From the NCBI GenBank assembly GCA_016929395.1, contig JAFGIX010000055.1, positions 1 through 49,092 of the forward strand: a stretch of 49,092 bases of DNA. The letters run 5' to 3'. This stretch comes from Candidatus Zymogenus saltonus (GTDB taxonomy: Bacteria; Desulfobacterota; Zymogenia; Zymogenales; Zymogenaceae). Within the stretch, counting starts at the first letter, position 1. Each line of letters begins with the position of its first letter. Below, one piece after another: positions 7,434-15,320 of this stretch. A model generated the notes under the pieces. The model was not told where the DNA came from. It ran no database searches and was given only the letters and a program-made list of their open reading frames with translations. The position numbers and the translations under genes were made by a program.

Positions 7434-9401
7434 ATGAATAAAAAGATAGTTGGGACGGTCTTTGTGCTTGTTCTATTCCTCTTTGGATTTCAGGAGTGCC
7501 CGTTGCCCGGCCCCATAGCATCCTCGCCGCAGCCGGGTGTGGAAAAGGCGTCGGTCAACGGCAAGTACTCGGACCTTACAAACGTCATAGACGTACCGGA
7601 CGACAGGAACAAGTACGGCGATTTCTACGAGCTGGGATACAAAGAATGGCGTAAATACAAAGACTACAAAGACCTCGAGTACGGCTACTGGGTCTACGTC
7701 TATCCGAGCTGGTACATCTGGAAGAAGAAGACGTCCGACGAGGAAGGCCCTATCTACGATAAGGCGTCAATTGACAGCAAGTATAGGGGATTGTTGAAGA
7801 CCCTCAACGTTCCGGACGACAGGTACAGCTACAAGGATCTCTACGAGGGCGGTTACAGAACCACCTCCTCCTACAGGGGGAATTACAACCTCCCCAAGGG
7901 GTACTGGGTCTACCTCTATCCCTATTGGTATATCTGGGAGAACAAAACCGGGGACGAAGACTCCGGCTCCACCGACGAAGACAGGGCGAACGTCAACAAC
8001 AAGTACAACAGGCTCCTTAAGACCATCTACGCCCCTAATGACAAAAACAGCTTCAGGGACCTTTATGAGTGGGGGTACAGAACGGTTTCATCCTACAGGG
8101 GAAACTACAACCTCCCCAGGGGGTACTGGGTCTACTCGTTTCCATACTGGTACATCTGGGAGAGCGAGTCGGGATCTTCCTCACCCGATGAGCCTTCTAT
8201 AAACAAAGAAGGAGCCTCGTTTAACGGGAGATACGGGAATCTGAAGAGGACCCTGTACGTCCCCGACGACAGAGACAAGCACGGGACGAGCAAGGAATTC
8301 GGCTACATGACAAACAGCACCTACTACTCCTTTTCGGGAATTCCAAGCGGGTACTGGGTTTACTACTACCCATACATGTACATATGGGGAAGGGTGCAAA
8401 AGCCGGGCCACAATGACGAGAGAAAAGCCTCCTTCAGCGGAAAGTACGGGAACATAAGGGAGGCCCTTTTCGTGCCCAAGGACGAGGAAAAACACGGCAA
8501 GAGCAAGGAGTTCGGATACAGGGAGACGGAAAATTATTACGAATTCAGAAACCTCCCCCCGGGCTATTGGGTCTATTACTACCCCTACATGTATATCTGG
8601 GGGAGCAAGGAAGGCGAAAAGCCGGATTCGGGCTGGAACGTCTGGGACGACGGGTCGGGGTCCGAGCCCCAGCTGGATAGAGAAGGGGCGTCCTTTAACG
8701 GCAAATACAGCAACCTGAGAAAGTCGATGTACATCCCTGACGACAGGAAAAAACACGGCAACAGCAAGGAGTTCGGATACAGGGAGACCAGGGAATACTA
8801 CGACTTCTCGAATCTCCCCCCGGGCTACTGGGTCTATTACTACCCCTACATGTGCATCTGGGGGAGCAAGGAAGGTGAAAAGCCGGATTCGGGCTGGAAC
8901 GTCTGGGGCGACGGGTCGGGATCCGAGCCCCAGCTGGATAGAGAGGGGGCGTCCTTTAACGGGAAATACAGCAACCTGAGAAAGTCGATGTACATCCCCG
9001 ATGACAAGAAAAAACACGGCAACAGCAAGGAGTTCGGATACAGGGAGACCAGGGAATACTACGACTTCTCGAATCTACCCCCGGGCTACTGGGTCTATTA
9101 CTACCCCTACATGTGTATCTGGGGGAGCAAGGAGGGTGAAAAGCCGGATTCGGGCTGGAACGTCTGGGGCGACGGGTCGGGATCCAAGCCCCAGCTGGAT
9201 AGAGAGGGGTCGTCCTTTAGCGGCAAATACAGCAACCTGAGAAAGTCGATGTACATCCCCGATGACAAGAAAAAGCACGGCAACAGCAAGGAGTTCGGAT
9301 ACAGGGAGACCAGAAAATACTACGACTTCTCGAATCTACCCCCGGGCTACTGGGTCTATTACTACCCCTACATGTGCATCTGGGGGAACAAGAGGAAATA
9401 G
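7434..9401 (+). CDS. Exported protein with eight GYWVY/YIWG modules
   Basis: 655 aa. A hydrophobic signal (residues 1-20) is followed by Cys22 in a non-canonical lipobox context (FQEC), so lipidation is uncertain. Eight ~58-residue modules occupy 39-96, 111-168, 185-242, 261-318, 332-389, 419-476, 506-563 and 593-650. Modules 1-3 belong to a Y-rich subtype with LYE and PxWYIW; modules 4-8 carry KHGxSKEFGY and PYMYIWG or PYMCIWG. Charged Gly/Ser linkers separate them, and the last three linkers share KPDSGWNVW. The conserved frame is NGKYxNL, then VPDD, then a tyrosine-rich stretch and LPPGYWVYYYP. No catalytic motif is evident. ATG has GGGAGG 6 nt upstream; a terminator follows at 9582. Function unknown; repeat number and aromatic surface suggest binding or matrix structure (inference). 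Confidence 0.9.
   Translation: MNKKIVGTVFVLVLFLFGFQECPLPGPIASSPQPGVEKASVNGKYSDLTNVIDVPDDRNKYGDFYELGYKEWRKYKDYKDLEYGYWVYVYPSWYIWKKKTSDEEGPIYDKASIDSKYRGLLKTLNVPDDRYSYKDLYEGGYRTTSSYRGNYNLPKGYWVYLYPYWYIWENKTGDEDSGSTDEDRANVNNKYNRLLKTIYAPNDKNSFRDLYEWGYRTVSSYRGNYNLPRGYWVYSFPYWYIWESESGSSSPDEPSINKEGASFNGRYGNLKRTLYVPDDRDKHGTSKEFGYMTNSTYYSFSGIPSGYWVYYYPYMYIWGRVQKPGHNDERKASFSGKYGNIREALFVPKDEEKHGKSKEFGYRETENYYEFRNLPPGYWVYYYPYMYIWGSKEGEKPDSGWNVWDDGSGSEPQLDREGASFNGKYSNLRKSMYIPDDRKKHGNSKEFGYRETREYYDFSNLPPGYWVYYYPYMCIWGSKEGEKPDSGWNVWGDGSGSEPQLDREGASFNGKYSNLRKSMYIPDDKKKHGNSKEFGYRETREYYDFSNLPPGYWVYYYPYMCIWGSKEGEKPDSGWNVWGDGSGSKPQLDREGSSFSGKYSNLRKSMYIPDDKKKHGNSKEFGYRETRKYYDFSNLPPGYWVYYYPYMCIWGNKRK
8601..9383 (+). 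repeat. Three 261-bp tandem units inside the eight-module gene
   Basis: Nearly identical 261-bp units (87 codons, module plus linker) begin near 8601, 8862 and 9123. They are much more alike at DNA level than modules 1-5 are to each other, showing recent in-frame amplification. Confidence 0.85.
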
Positions 9402-9581
9402 AACGGCTCACGCGATTGTTGTGCGGCCGGCTTGAAGGGTAGAGCGCTTTTCCTTTTCCTCCTTCTTTGAGACGTAATTAGTTCGGTGGGGAGGAAGAGT
9501 TGAATTTCGCCAACGGTGGGGTAAAAAAGCCGCCGCCCGCGACCGGGGGCCGAGGCAAATTTAATCTGAGATCAAACAATG

Positions 9582-9612
9582 AAGGGGTGGATTGAAGTCC
9601 GCCCCTTTTTTA
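9582..9612 (+). terminator. Rho-independent terminator of the module-gene cluster
   Basis: AAGGGGTGGA pairs with TCCGCCCCTT around a short loop and runs into TTTTTT. It closes the plus-strand cluster just before the convergent ddl gene. Confidence 0.8.
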
Positions 9613-9654
9613 CAGATCGGCCTTTTTGCCCTTTTGCCTTTTTGATATGAAAGG

Positions 9655-10767
9655 CTATTTGTACCAGTCCTCCTTAGGCTTGTAAGACGTAAGGAGCTTC
9701 CCCTTCATCCCCCCCCGCTCAAGGGCGAGCTCGACAAGCCTCCCCACAAGCTCGGTGTACGGAATACCGGTCGCCTCCCAGAGCTTCGGGTACATGGAGA
9801 TCGACGTGAAGCCGGGCATGGTGTTTATCTCGTTCAAGAATATCTCGTGATTTTTTCTCGTCACCAGAAAGTCGACCCGGGCGAGCCCCGCTCCGTCAAC
9901 GGCCTTGAACGCCTCGATCGCCATCTCCCTGACCTTCTTCGACACACCCTCCGGCAGATCGGCCGGGATCTTCTCCTTCGATTTTCCGTCCACGTATTTC
10001 GCGTCGTAGTCGTAGAACTCGTTTGACGGGATGATCTCCCCCGGGACGGAGGCTGTCGGGTCGTCGTTTCCGAGGATCGAGACCTCGATCTCCATGGCGT
10101 CGGCAATTCCCGCCTCGACGATCAACTTCCTGTCGTATTCCGCCGCCGCGGGGACGGCGTCCGAGAGCTCATTTCTGTCGTGAACCTTGAAGACCCCCAC
10201 GGAAGATCCCATATTCGCCGGCTTGACGAAGACGGGGTAGCCTATTTTATCCTCTATCTCCCTTACAACGGAGTCCTCATCGTTCTCCCACCTCCCGGAC
10301 GAAAACCAGACGCAGTCGGCGACGTTCAGCCCCCTCGCCTTGAAAAGCTCCTTGGAGACGGCCTTGTCCATCGCAAGGGAGGAGGCCAGGACGCCGCACC
10401 CCACGTACGGGACCCCGCTCAGCTCCAGAAGCCCCTGTACCGTCCCGTCCTCTCCGAAGGGCCCGTGGAGAACGGGAAAGGCCACGTCCAGCATCACCTC
10501 TTCCCTCCCCTCGTTCCACCTTAAAAGCCCCCCCTCCGCGTCCGGGAGGAGGACCGCTGGGTGGACCTCTCCGAAAGACTCCTTTCCTTTTAGGAAATCC
10601 ATGACCCCGTCCCCGGTGTACCACCGCCCCTCCTTGGATATACCGATTGGTACTACCTCGAAGCCGGAGGCTACGAGGGCGCCGATGACCGATGTGGCCG
10701 ACACCAGCGACACCTCGTGCTCGCCCGACCTCCCGCCGAAAAGAACGCCCGTCTTCAACTTTTCCAC
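9655..10767 (-). CDS. ddl: D-alanine--D-alanine ligase
   Basis: 370 aa from GTG 10767. This cytoplasmic ATP-grasp enzyme joins two D-alanines to supply the dipeptide used by MurF. Motifs: GVLFGGRSGEHEVSL at the N-terminus, GPFGEDGTVQGLLEL, GVLASSLAMDK, FVKPANMGSSVGV (ATP-grasp lysine and glycine loop), SNEFYDYDAKY (substrate-side loop) and LNEINTMPGFTSIS (metal ligands and oxyanion region). All are intact. An upstream in-frame GTG at 10839 would add an Arg/aromatic-rich leader not typical of the family; GTG 10767, preceded by GAGAAG, fits better. It has its own promoter and lies about 20 kb from the dcw cluster, where ddl is often found. Confidence 0.93.
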   Translation of the reverse strand: MEKLKTGVLFGGRSGEHEVSLVSATSVIGALVASGFEVVPIGISKEGRWYTGDGVMDFLKGKESFGEVHPAVLLPDAEGGLLRWNEGREEVMLDVAFPVLHGPFGEDGTVQGLLELSGVPYVGCGVLASSLAMDKAVSKELFKARGLNVADCVWFSSGRWENDEDSVVREIEDKIGYPVFVKPANMGSSVGVFKVHDRNELSDAVPAAAEYDRKLIVEAGIADAMEIEVSILGNDDPTASVPGEIIPSNEFYDYDAKYVDGKSKEKIPADLPEGVSKKVREMAIEAFKAVDGAGLARVDFLVTRKNHEIFLNEINTMPGFTSISMYPKLWEATGIPYTELVGRLVELALERGGMKGKLLTSYKPKEDWYK

Positions 10768-10867
10768 GTATCTTCTCACAAAAAAATTTGAAAAAATCCG
10801 CCGCCGCCAGTATGACAGATAGTATGACACCCTCTCCACATAAACGTTCCCGGACAGCGCTGTTTTC

Positions 10868-10896
10868 TATCTACCACTTCCGTAATCTTTTGTCAA
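10868..10896 (-). promoter_or_regulatory. Sigma-70 type promoter of ddl
   Basis: Minus-strand TTGACA (10891-10896), 17-nt spacer, TAGATA (10868-10873). Predicted start near 10861, giving a leader of about 94 nt before GTG 10767. Confidence 0.7.
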
Positions 10897-10918
10897 CGCT
10901 CCATGGGATAATAAATAA

Positions 10919-10950
10919 ACAAAAAGGGCCCCGACCGTGCGGGGTCCCCG
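10919..10950 (-). terminator. Rho-independent terminator of btuB
   Basis: Minus-strand hairpin GGGACCCCG/CGGGGCCC (one bulged A) followed by TTTTTG, about 45 nt downstream of the btuB stop and just upstream of the ddl promoter. Confidence 0.8.
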
Positions 10951-10993
10951 TGGTTAAAATTTGTTAAAAAGTTATTAAAGGTTTGGCCTCCCG

Positions 10994-13123
10994 CTAAAAG
11001 CTGAAGTTTATCCCGCCGTAGAAGTACCTCCCGGAGAGGGGCCTGTCGAAGTACCCGTCGAAGACAGAACCAAATGGATCTGTGTATCCTCCGAAGTCGG
11101 AGTGGTATTCACCGGTGACGTTATTGACCCCCGTGAAGACCTCGACGTCGTACTTGTCCTTGATGGTGTACGTGTACCCGACCCTCATATCCATGACGAA
11201 GGAGTTATCGAGTCTCTTTTGGATGTTGTTGTAATCCCCGTCCCTGATCCTCTTGCTGGCGTACCTGCAGTCCATGTTGTAGGCAAATCCCTCGTAATCG
11301 ACGCCAAAGCCGAAGTTTACGGTGTGCTTCGGGACGTAGGGCAGGGTTTTCCCCTTCAAGTCCCATGTGTCAAAATAGGCGTCCTGAAAGGCCCAGGCGG
11401 TATAGAGGCTAAGCCAGTCCACGGGCTTTGCCACAACCTTGAGCTCCAGTCCCCTGTGCACCGTCTTCGGGAAGTTCACGTTGCTGACCCTGCCGGCGCC
11501 AAAGGCCGTGGGGTCTACGTAGATCTCGTTTTTGATGTTCATCCAGTAGAGATCGAGGGAGGCGTAGATGTCCGGGGTGAAGTGGTGCAGCGCCCCCAAC
11601 TCGTAGCTTACGGCCTTCTCCGGCTTAAGATCGATGTTTATGCCGTTGTAATCGATGATCTCGTCGATCAATGGAAGCCTGAACCCCTGGGCGTAGCTGA
11701 AGTAGATTTTGTTTCCCTCGCCGTACATATAGGTCAGGCCCGCCTCCACCGCCTTTTCGCTGTATTCTACGTTCCCACCCCTCTTCGTAATCGCAAGGGG
11801 GGTGAAAAACGGGTGGTCGTCCATGTCGATGTTCTGCCAATCATAGCGCATCTTCATCCCCTCGTACCGGTAGCCCACGCTCAGAACCAACCTGTCGAAG
11901 AGGGTCAGCTCGTCGTAGAGGTAGTACCCGATCGATTCCCTGACCGACTCCGTATCCCTCTGTGTAATCGAAAGCCCCATGGGCGTCCACGGCGGCCAGT
12001 CCCAGAGCCAGAAGCCGGCAAACGAAAGCTCGTATTCGGAGTGGAGATAGTCCACGCCCGCCATAAGGCGGTTATCCACCTCATCGAAATCGAGATCCAG
12101 CACATACTTGCCGGAGATCCCATGCTCGGTCAGATAGCTGTAGGTCTGCATGTAGTCGTGGGGCGGGTCCGGCTGATAGAGCCAGCCGTTGCTGTTTCTG
12201 AAGGTGTAGTTCAACATGACCCTTCCGTAGTCGTCGAAATCCAGCTTCACGCCGGTGTTGATGTAGAAGCTCTCCCCCTTCCCCCTGTCGAGGGAGTCGG
12301 AATAGTCTTCGCCGAATACGCTTCGCGCGGCATCGTAAGACGGGCCCGGGAAGCCATATTCGCTCTTGTCGTAGCCGAGGTCGACCGTCAGCTCGAATAT
12401 CTCCGTGGGGGTGAGTGCCCCGGAGAGGGTGAAGTTGAGGGAGTCATAATAGCTGCTGTTAAAGCTGTAGAACTTATTGTAGCGCTCTCCGTCGGCGTGC
12501 TTCCGGTCAACGGAGAGAAAAAGCCTCCCTGTATCGTTGGAATAGCCGGCGCTCATCACTCCCTCGTGGTTTCCCCAGGAGCCGAACTTGTATCCCGTCT
12601 TCAAAAACAGCCCCTCGAAGTCCCTCCTCGTTATGATGTTGACCACGCCTGAGACCGCGTTGTTTCCCCATAGGGAGGAGCCGGGCCCCCTGACGATCTC
12701 GATCTTCTCGACCGCCTCCAGCGGAATCAGGTTGAAATCTACGGTTGACAGATCGGAGGGCGTCACCCTGACGCCGTTTACCATTATCAGCGTGTCATAC
12801 CCCCTGGCGTATCCCCTCATGTCCATACCAACCATCGTCTCAACGCCGGAGACGCTGTGGAAGTTGATCCCCGCCTCCCGCTTTAAAAGCTCCGGGACGC
12901 TTGTGGCGCCCGATTTGTCGATCGTCTCCCTGTCGATCACCGTGACGTTTCCGGGGATCTTCGCCGGGTCCTGTTCGTCCCTGGTATAGGTAACCTTGAC
13001 CTCCGGGACTTGGACCTCCTCCCCGAAGGCCGCGGGCACGAGAAAAAGCCCCGCGATCAGGATCGCCGCGAAAGACCGGGCTCCCCTCTTCAATTTACCT
13101 TTTCTCTTCATTTTCCCGTTCAT
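10994..13123 (-). CDS. btuB: TonB-dependent vitamin B12 receptor BtuB
   Basis: 709 aa outer-membrane transporter. A basic N-terminus and signal peptide end at PAAFG-EE. A TonB-box-like segment (VPEVKVTYTRDEQDPAKIPG) precedes a plug domain with LLKREAGINF, DMRGYARGYDTLIMVNGVRV and IEIVRGPGSSLWGNNAVSG. A long beta barrel ends with the terminal aromatic signature (YFYGGINFSF). The family also includes siderophore and heme receptors; the B12 assignment rests on the cobalamin riboswitch upstream and the adjacent btuFCD-like genes. ATG 13123 has GGAGG 11 nt upstream; GTG 13141 is an alternative that overlaps that site. An 11-codon leader ORF lies 63 nt upstream. A terminator follows the stop. Confidence 0.9.
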   Translation of the reverse strand: MNGKMKRKGKLKRGARSFAAILIAGLFLVPAAFGEEVQVPEVKVTYTRDEQDPAKIPGNVTVIDRETIDKSGATSVPELLKREAGINFHSVSGVETMVGMDMRGYARGYDTLIMVNGVRVTPSDLSTVDFNLIPLEAVEKIEIVRGPGSSLWGNNAVSGVVNIITRRDFEGLFLKTGYKFGSWGNHEGVMSAGYSNDTGRLFLSVDRKHADGERYNKFYSFNSSYYDSLNFTLSGALTPTEIFELTVDLGYDKSEYGFPGPSYDAARSVFGEDYSDSLDRGKGESFYINTGVKLDFDDYGRVMLNYTFRNSNGWLYQPDPPHDYMQTYSYLTEHGISGKYVLDLDFDEVDNRLMAGVDYLHSEYELSFAGFWLWDWPPWTPMGLSITQRDTESVRESIGYYLYDELTLFDRLVLSVGYRYEGMKMRYDWQNIDMDDHPFFTPLAITKRGGNVEYSEKAVEAGLTYMYGEGNKIYFSYAQGFRLPLIDEIIDYNGINIDLKPEKAVSYELGALHHFTPDIYASLDLYWMNIKNEIYVDPTAFGAGRVSNVNFPKTVHRGLELKVVAKPVDWLSLYTAWAFQDAYFDTWDLKGKTLPYVPKHTVNFGFGVDYEGFAYNMDCRYASKRIRDGDYNNIQKRLDNSFVMDMRVGYTYTIKDKYDVEVFTGVNNVTGEYHSDFGGYTDPFGSVFDGYFDRPLSGRYFYGGINFSF

Positions 13124-13186
13124 TTTAGAAATTTCCTCCACTTTTTAAGATTCGCAGAATCAGAATCCACCGTTTTTCGTGGAGGA

Positions 13187-13222
13187 TCAAGGCCCCCTTG
13201 TTTGAAAAGTCTTCCTTTCCAT
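13187..13222 (-). CDS. 11-aa leader peptide ORF upstream of btuB
   Basis: ATG with a near-perfect AAAGGAGGT Shine-Dalgarno 5 nt upstream encodes MERKTFQTRGP and stops at 13187. It sits between the cobalamin riboswitch and btuB. It may be translated as a regulatory uORF; the product itself is probably unimportant. No homologue is known to me. Confidence 0.45.
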   Translation of the reverse strand: MERKTFQTRGP

Positions 13223-13261
13223 ATTTACCTCCTTTCGCCCTCGAAAAGGGTCGGTATTATT

Positions 13262-13520
13262 TCCCAGGGATCGGTCTTCTGGCTTAGGGCTTCCTACTCG
13301 CCGCGCCTTCCCAACAAACGGGGCGCGCCTCATGGGATCTCTCGTTGAAATCATCCCGCTTAAATCGCGACGAAGATCTCAAAAACGACTAAGAGATCAG
13401 GCGCAGTCCCCCAACGTTTGCAGTGGCATGTCTGCGGCTTTCGCTCCCAATACAGATGCGGGGCAGCGACGGATTCCAACCGTCTTCCCGTGCATCCCGG
13501 GGATGGTTATTTCATCAAAC
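13262..13520 (-). ncRNA. Cobalamin riboswitch upstream of btuB
   Basis: In minus-strand order: GGGAAGACGGTTGGAATCCG, then the CTGCCCCGCATCTGT core (matching the C-CCCGCaACTGT consensus), a GCCACTGC segment, a GGGAAGGCGC segment, and the B12 box GCCAGAAGACCGATCC near 13264-13283. The 5' end overlaps the last codons of btuD. A peripheral extension (about 13325-13400) makes it longer than typical. The downstream platform looks translational: CCTTTTCG can pair with CGAAAGG at the leader-ORF ribosome site, and CCTCCAC with GTGGAGG at the btuB ribosome site. Confidence 0.92.
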
Positions 13521-14301
13521 CTCCTGAAATAGTTATTCTCGGCCTCTTAAAGACCGGATTTATATCCACCGTTATCTCGGCATCGTAGACCTCCCTCATG
13601 TTCCCCTCGGTAATCACCTCCTCCGGCGTCCCGGAGGCGAAGACCTCCCCTTTGGAGAGGAGGACTATCCTGTCGTAAAAGTACGAGGCGAGATTTATGT
13701 CGTGGGTCACGGAGACAATCGTCTTTTCATATTTTACGTTGAGCTCCCGAATCAGCCTTAAAAGAGATATCTGGTGCTTTATATCGAGAAAGGCGGTAGG
13801 CTCGTCCAGAAACAGAAGCCCCGTGTCCTGGGCCAGGGCGCGGGCTATGAAGGCCCGCTGGCGCTCGCCGCCGGAGAGCTCCTGTATATTTCTCCTGTAG
13901 AGCCTGGAGAGGTCAGTCACATCGACCGCCCACATCGCCTTTTCCATGTCCCCCTTTCCCTCGAGGGCGAATCCCTTGAGGTAGGGCGCCCTCCCCATCA
14001 GCACCACGTCGAGCAGGGTAAAGGGGAAGTCCCCCATCCCCTCCTGGGCCACGAGCGCCATATTTTGGGATATCTCCCTCCTCGAGTAATCCCTGAGCGG
14101 CCTCTCCCTTAGGCGCACCTCCCCCCTCTGGGGTTTCAGTATTCCGGTCAGGAGCTTTAAGAGGGTGCTCTTGCCCGACCCGTTCGGGCCGATGACCGCG
14201 ACCATCTCCTTCGGGTCGGCCGAGAAGTCTAGACCATTTATTACCCACCCTCCATTCCCCTCATAGCTGAAGTGGAGTCCCTTTCCCTCTATCAGGCTCA
14301 C
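13507..14301 (-). CDS. btuD: Vitamin B12 ABC transporter ATPase BtuD
   Basis: 264 aa, cytoplasmic ATP-binding subunit that powers import through BtuC. Walker A GPNGSGKST (38-46), Q-loop (VAQEGMGDFP), signature LSGGERQR (142-149), Walker B LLFLDEPTAFLD (162-173) and the switch histidine in VTHD are all present. It belongs to the FecE/BtuD/HmuV group of iron-siderophore/B12 importers. GTG start with GGAGG 5 nt upstream, overlapping the btuC stop (GTGA), implies translational coupling. The stop codon lies inside the next riboswitch. Expected to be repressed by cobalamin through the riboswitch at 16515-16700. Confidence 0.9.
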   Translation of the reverse strand: MSLIEGKGLHFSYEGNGGWVINGLDFSADPKEMVAVIGPNGSGKSTLLKLLTGILKPQRGEVRLRERPLRDYSRREISQNMALVAQEGMGDFPFTLLDVVLMGRAPYLKGFALEGKGDMEKAMWAVDVTDLSRLYRRNIQELSGGERQRAFIARALAQDTGLLFLDEPTAFLDIKHQISLLRLIRELNVKYEKTIVSVTHDINLASYFYDRIVLLSKGEVFASGTPEEVITEGNMREVYDAEITVDINPVFKRPRITISGGLMK

Positions 14302-15320
14302 ATCTCCCTCCTCAAAAGATAGATAAAGAAGGGCGCCCCAAAGAGTGCCGTCAGAACCCCCACCGGAAGCTCCAGGGGGGAGACTATCGTCCTTGCGGCG
14401 GTGTCGGCAAGGGCGAGAAACGACCCCCCGAAGAGGAACGACGCCGGTATCAGGACGCGGTGGTCAGGCCCCACCACCATCCTCATCATGTGGGGGATGA
14501 CGAGCCCCACAAAGCCGACCACCCCCACAACGGAGACCACGGATGCCGTGAGTATCGAGGCGAGGATGAAGAGAAACTCCTTTATCCTCTCGACCTCCAC
14601 CCCCAGAGAAGCGGCGGCCTCCTCTCCGCTCAACAGCAGGTTCATCGGCCGGGCGAGATAGTAGACCGCAAAAAACGAGATTATCGATAAAACAAGCACG
14701 ACGACCACCTCATCGTACGAGACGAGGGAGAGGTTTCCCATGAGCCAAAAGAATATCCCGTGGATCTTGTCGCTCTGGGATATGGAGACCAGAAACATGA
14801 TCCCGGCGGAGAAAAATGCGTTGACGATCACTCCCGTGAGGAGCATGGTGTTCGGGTAGAGGCGCTCCTTTACCCTGGCCACCCTGAAGACGATGTAGAC
14901 GGTCGTCATCGCCCCGATAAAGGCGTAGAACTTCTTCACGACAACGGCGGTGTCCGTCCCGAAGAGGTTGAAAAGGACGGTCCCCCCGAACACGGAGACG
15001 GCGATGGTTCCGAGGGCGGCCCCGCTGGAGACGCCCAGGATGAAGGGATCGGCGAGGGGATTTCTCAGGAGCGCCTGGAAGACCACGCCGGCGAGCGCCA
15101 GCGCCCCCCCGGCGAGAAGTCCCATCAGGAGACGGGGAAGCCTGAGGCCGAAGAGGATCATCTTTACCTCGGGGGAGATGCTACCGGGGTTGAAGACGGC
15201 GAATATAACCTTCGCAAACGAGAGCTTCGCCGATCCCACCCCGAGGGAAAAAACCGCCACGGCCGCCGCCAGTGCGACCAAGATTACGGTAGAGACTATT
15301 AATCTTCCCCTAATTCCCAT
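14298..15320 (-). CDS. btuC: Vitamin B12 ABC transporter permease BtuC
   Basis: 340 aa FecCD-family inner-membrane permease with about ten hydrophobic helices. Typical signatures: LRLPRLLMGLLAGGALALAG near the N-terminal third, LLRNPLADPFILGVSSGAALG, and the coupling-helix region SLGVEVERIKEF. The later GFVGLVIPHMMRMVVGPDHR segment is characteristic of this family. It forms the translocation channel with BtuD and receives substrate from BtuF. ATG 15320 overlaps the end of btuF by 11 nt; its stop overlaps the btuD start. The family also transports siderophores; context favours B12. Confidence 0.92.
   Translation of the reverse strand: MGIRGRLIVSTVILVALAAAVAVFSLGVGSAKLSFAKVIFAVFNPGSISPEVKMILFGLRLPRLLMGLLAGGALALAGVVFQALLRNPLADPFILGVSSGAALGTIAVSVFGGTVLFNLFGTDTAVVVKKFYAFIGAMTTVYIVFRVARVKERLYPNTMLLTGVIVNAFFSAGIMFLVSISQSDKIHGIFFWLMGNLSLVSYDEVVVVLVLSIISFFAVYYLARPMNLLLSGEEAAASLGVEVERIKEFLFILASILTASVVSVVGVVGFVGLVIPHMMRMVVGPDHRVLIPASFLFGGSFLALADTAARTIVSPLELPVGVLTALFGAPFFIYLLRREM

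Noticed and set aside
8181-9017. 278-aa minus-strand open frame (and shorter ones to 9411) antisense to the module gene
   Set aside because: It arises from the repetitive, biased codon use of the plus-strand gene; the antisense frame repeats with the 261-bp unit and has no ribosome site.
11102-12652. 516-aa plus-strand open frame opposite btuB
   Set aside because: Shadow of the well-supported TonB receptor; no recognisable domain and no ribosome site.
14760-15302. 180-aa plus-strand frame opposite btuC
   Set aside because: Highly charged Gly/Asp/His-rich shadow of the permease gene.
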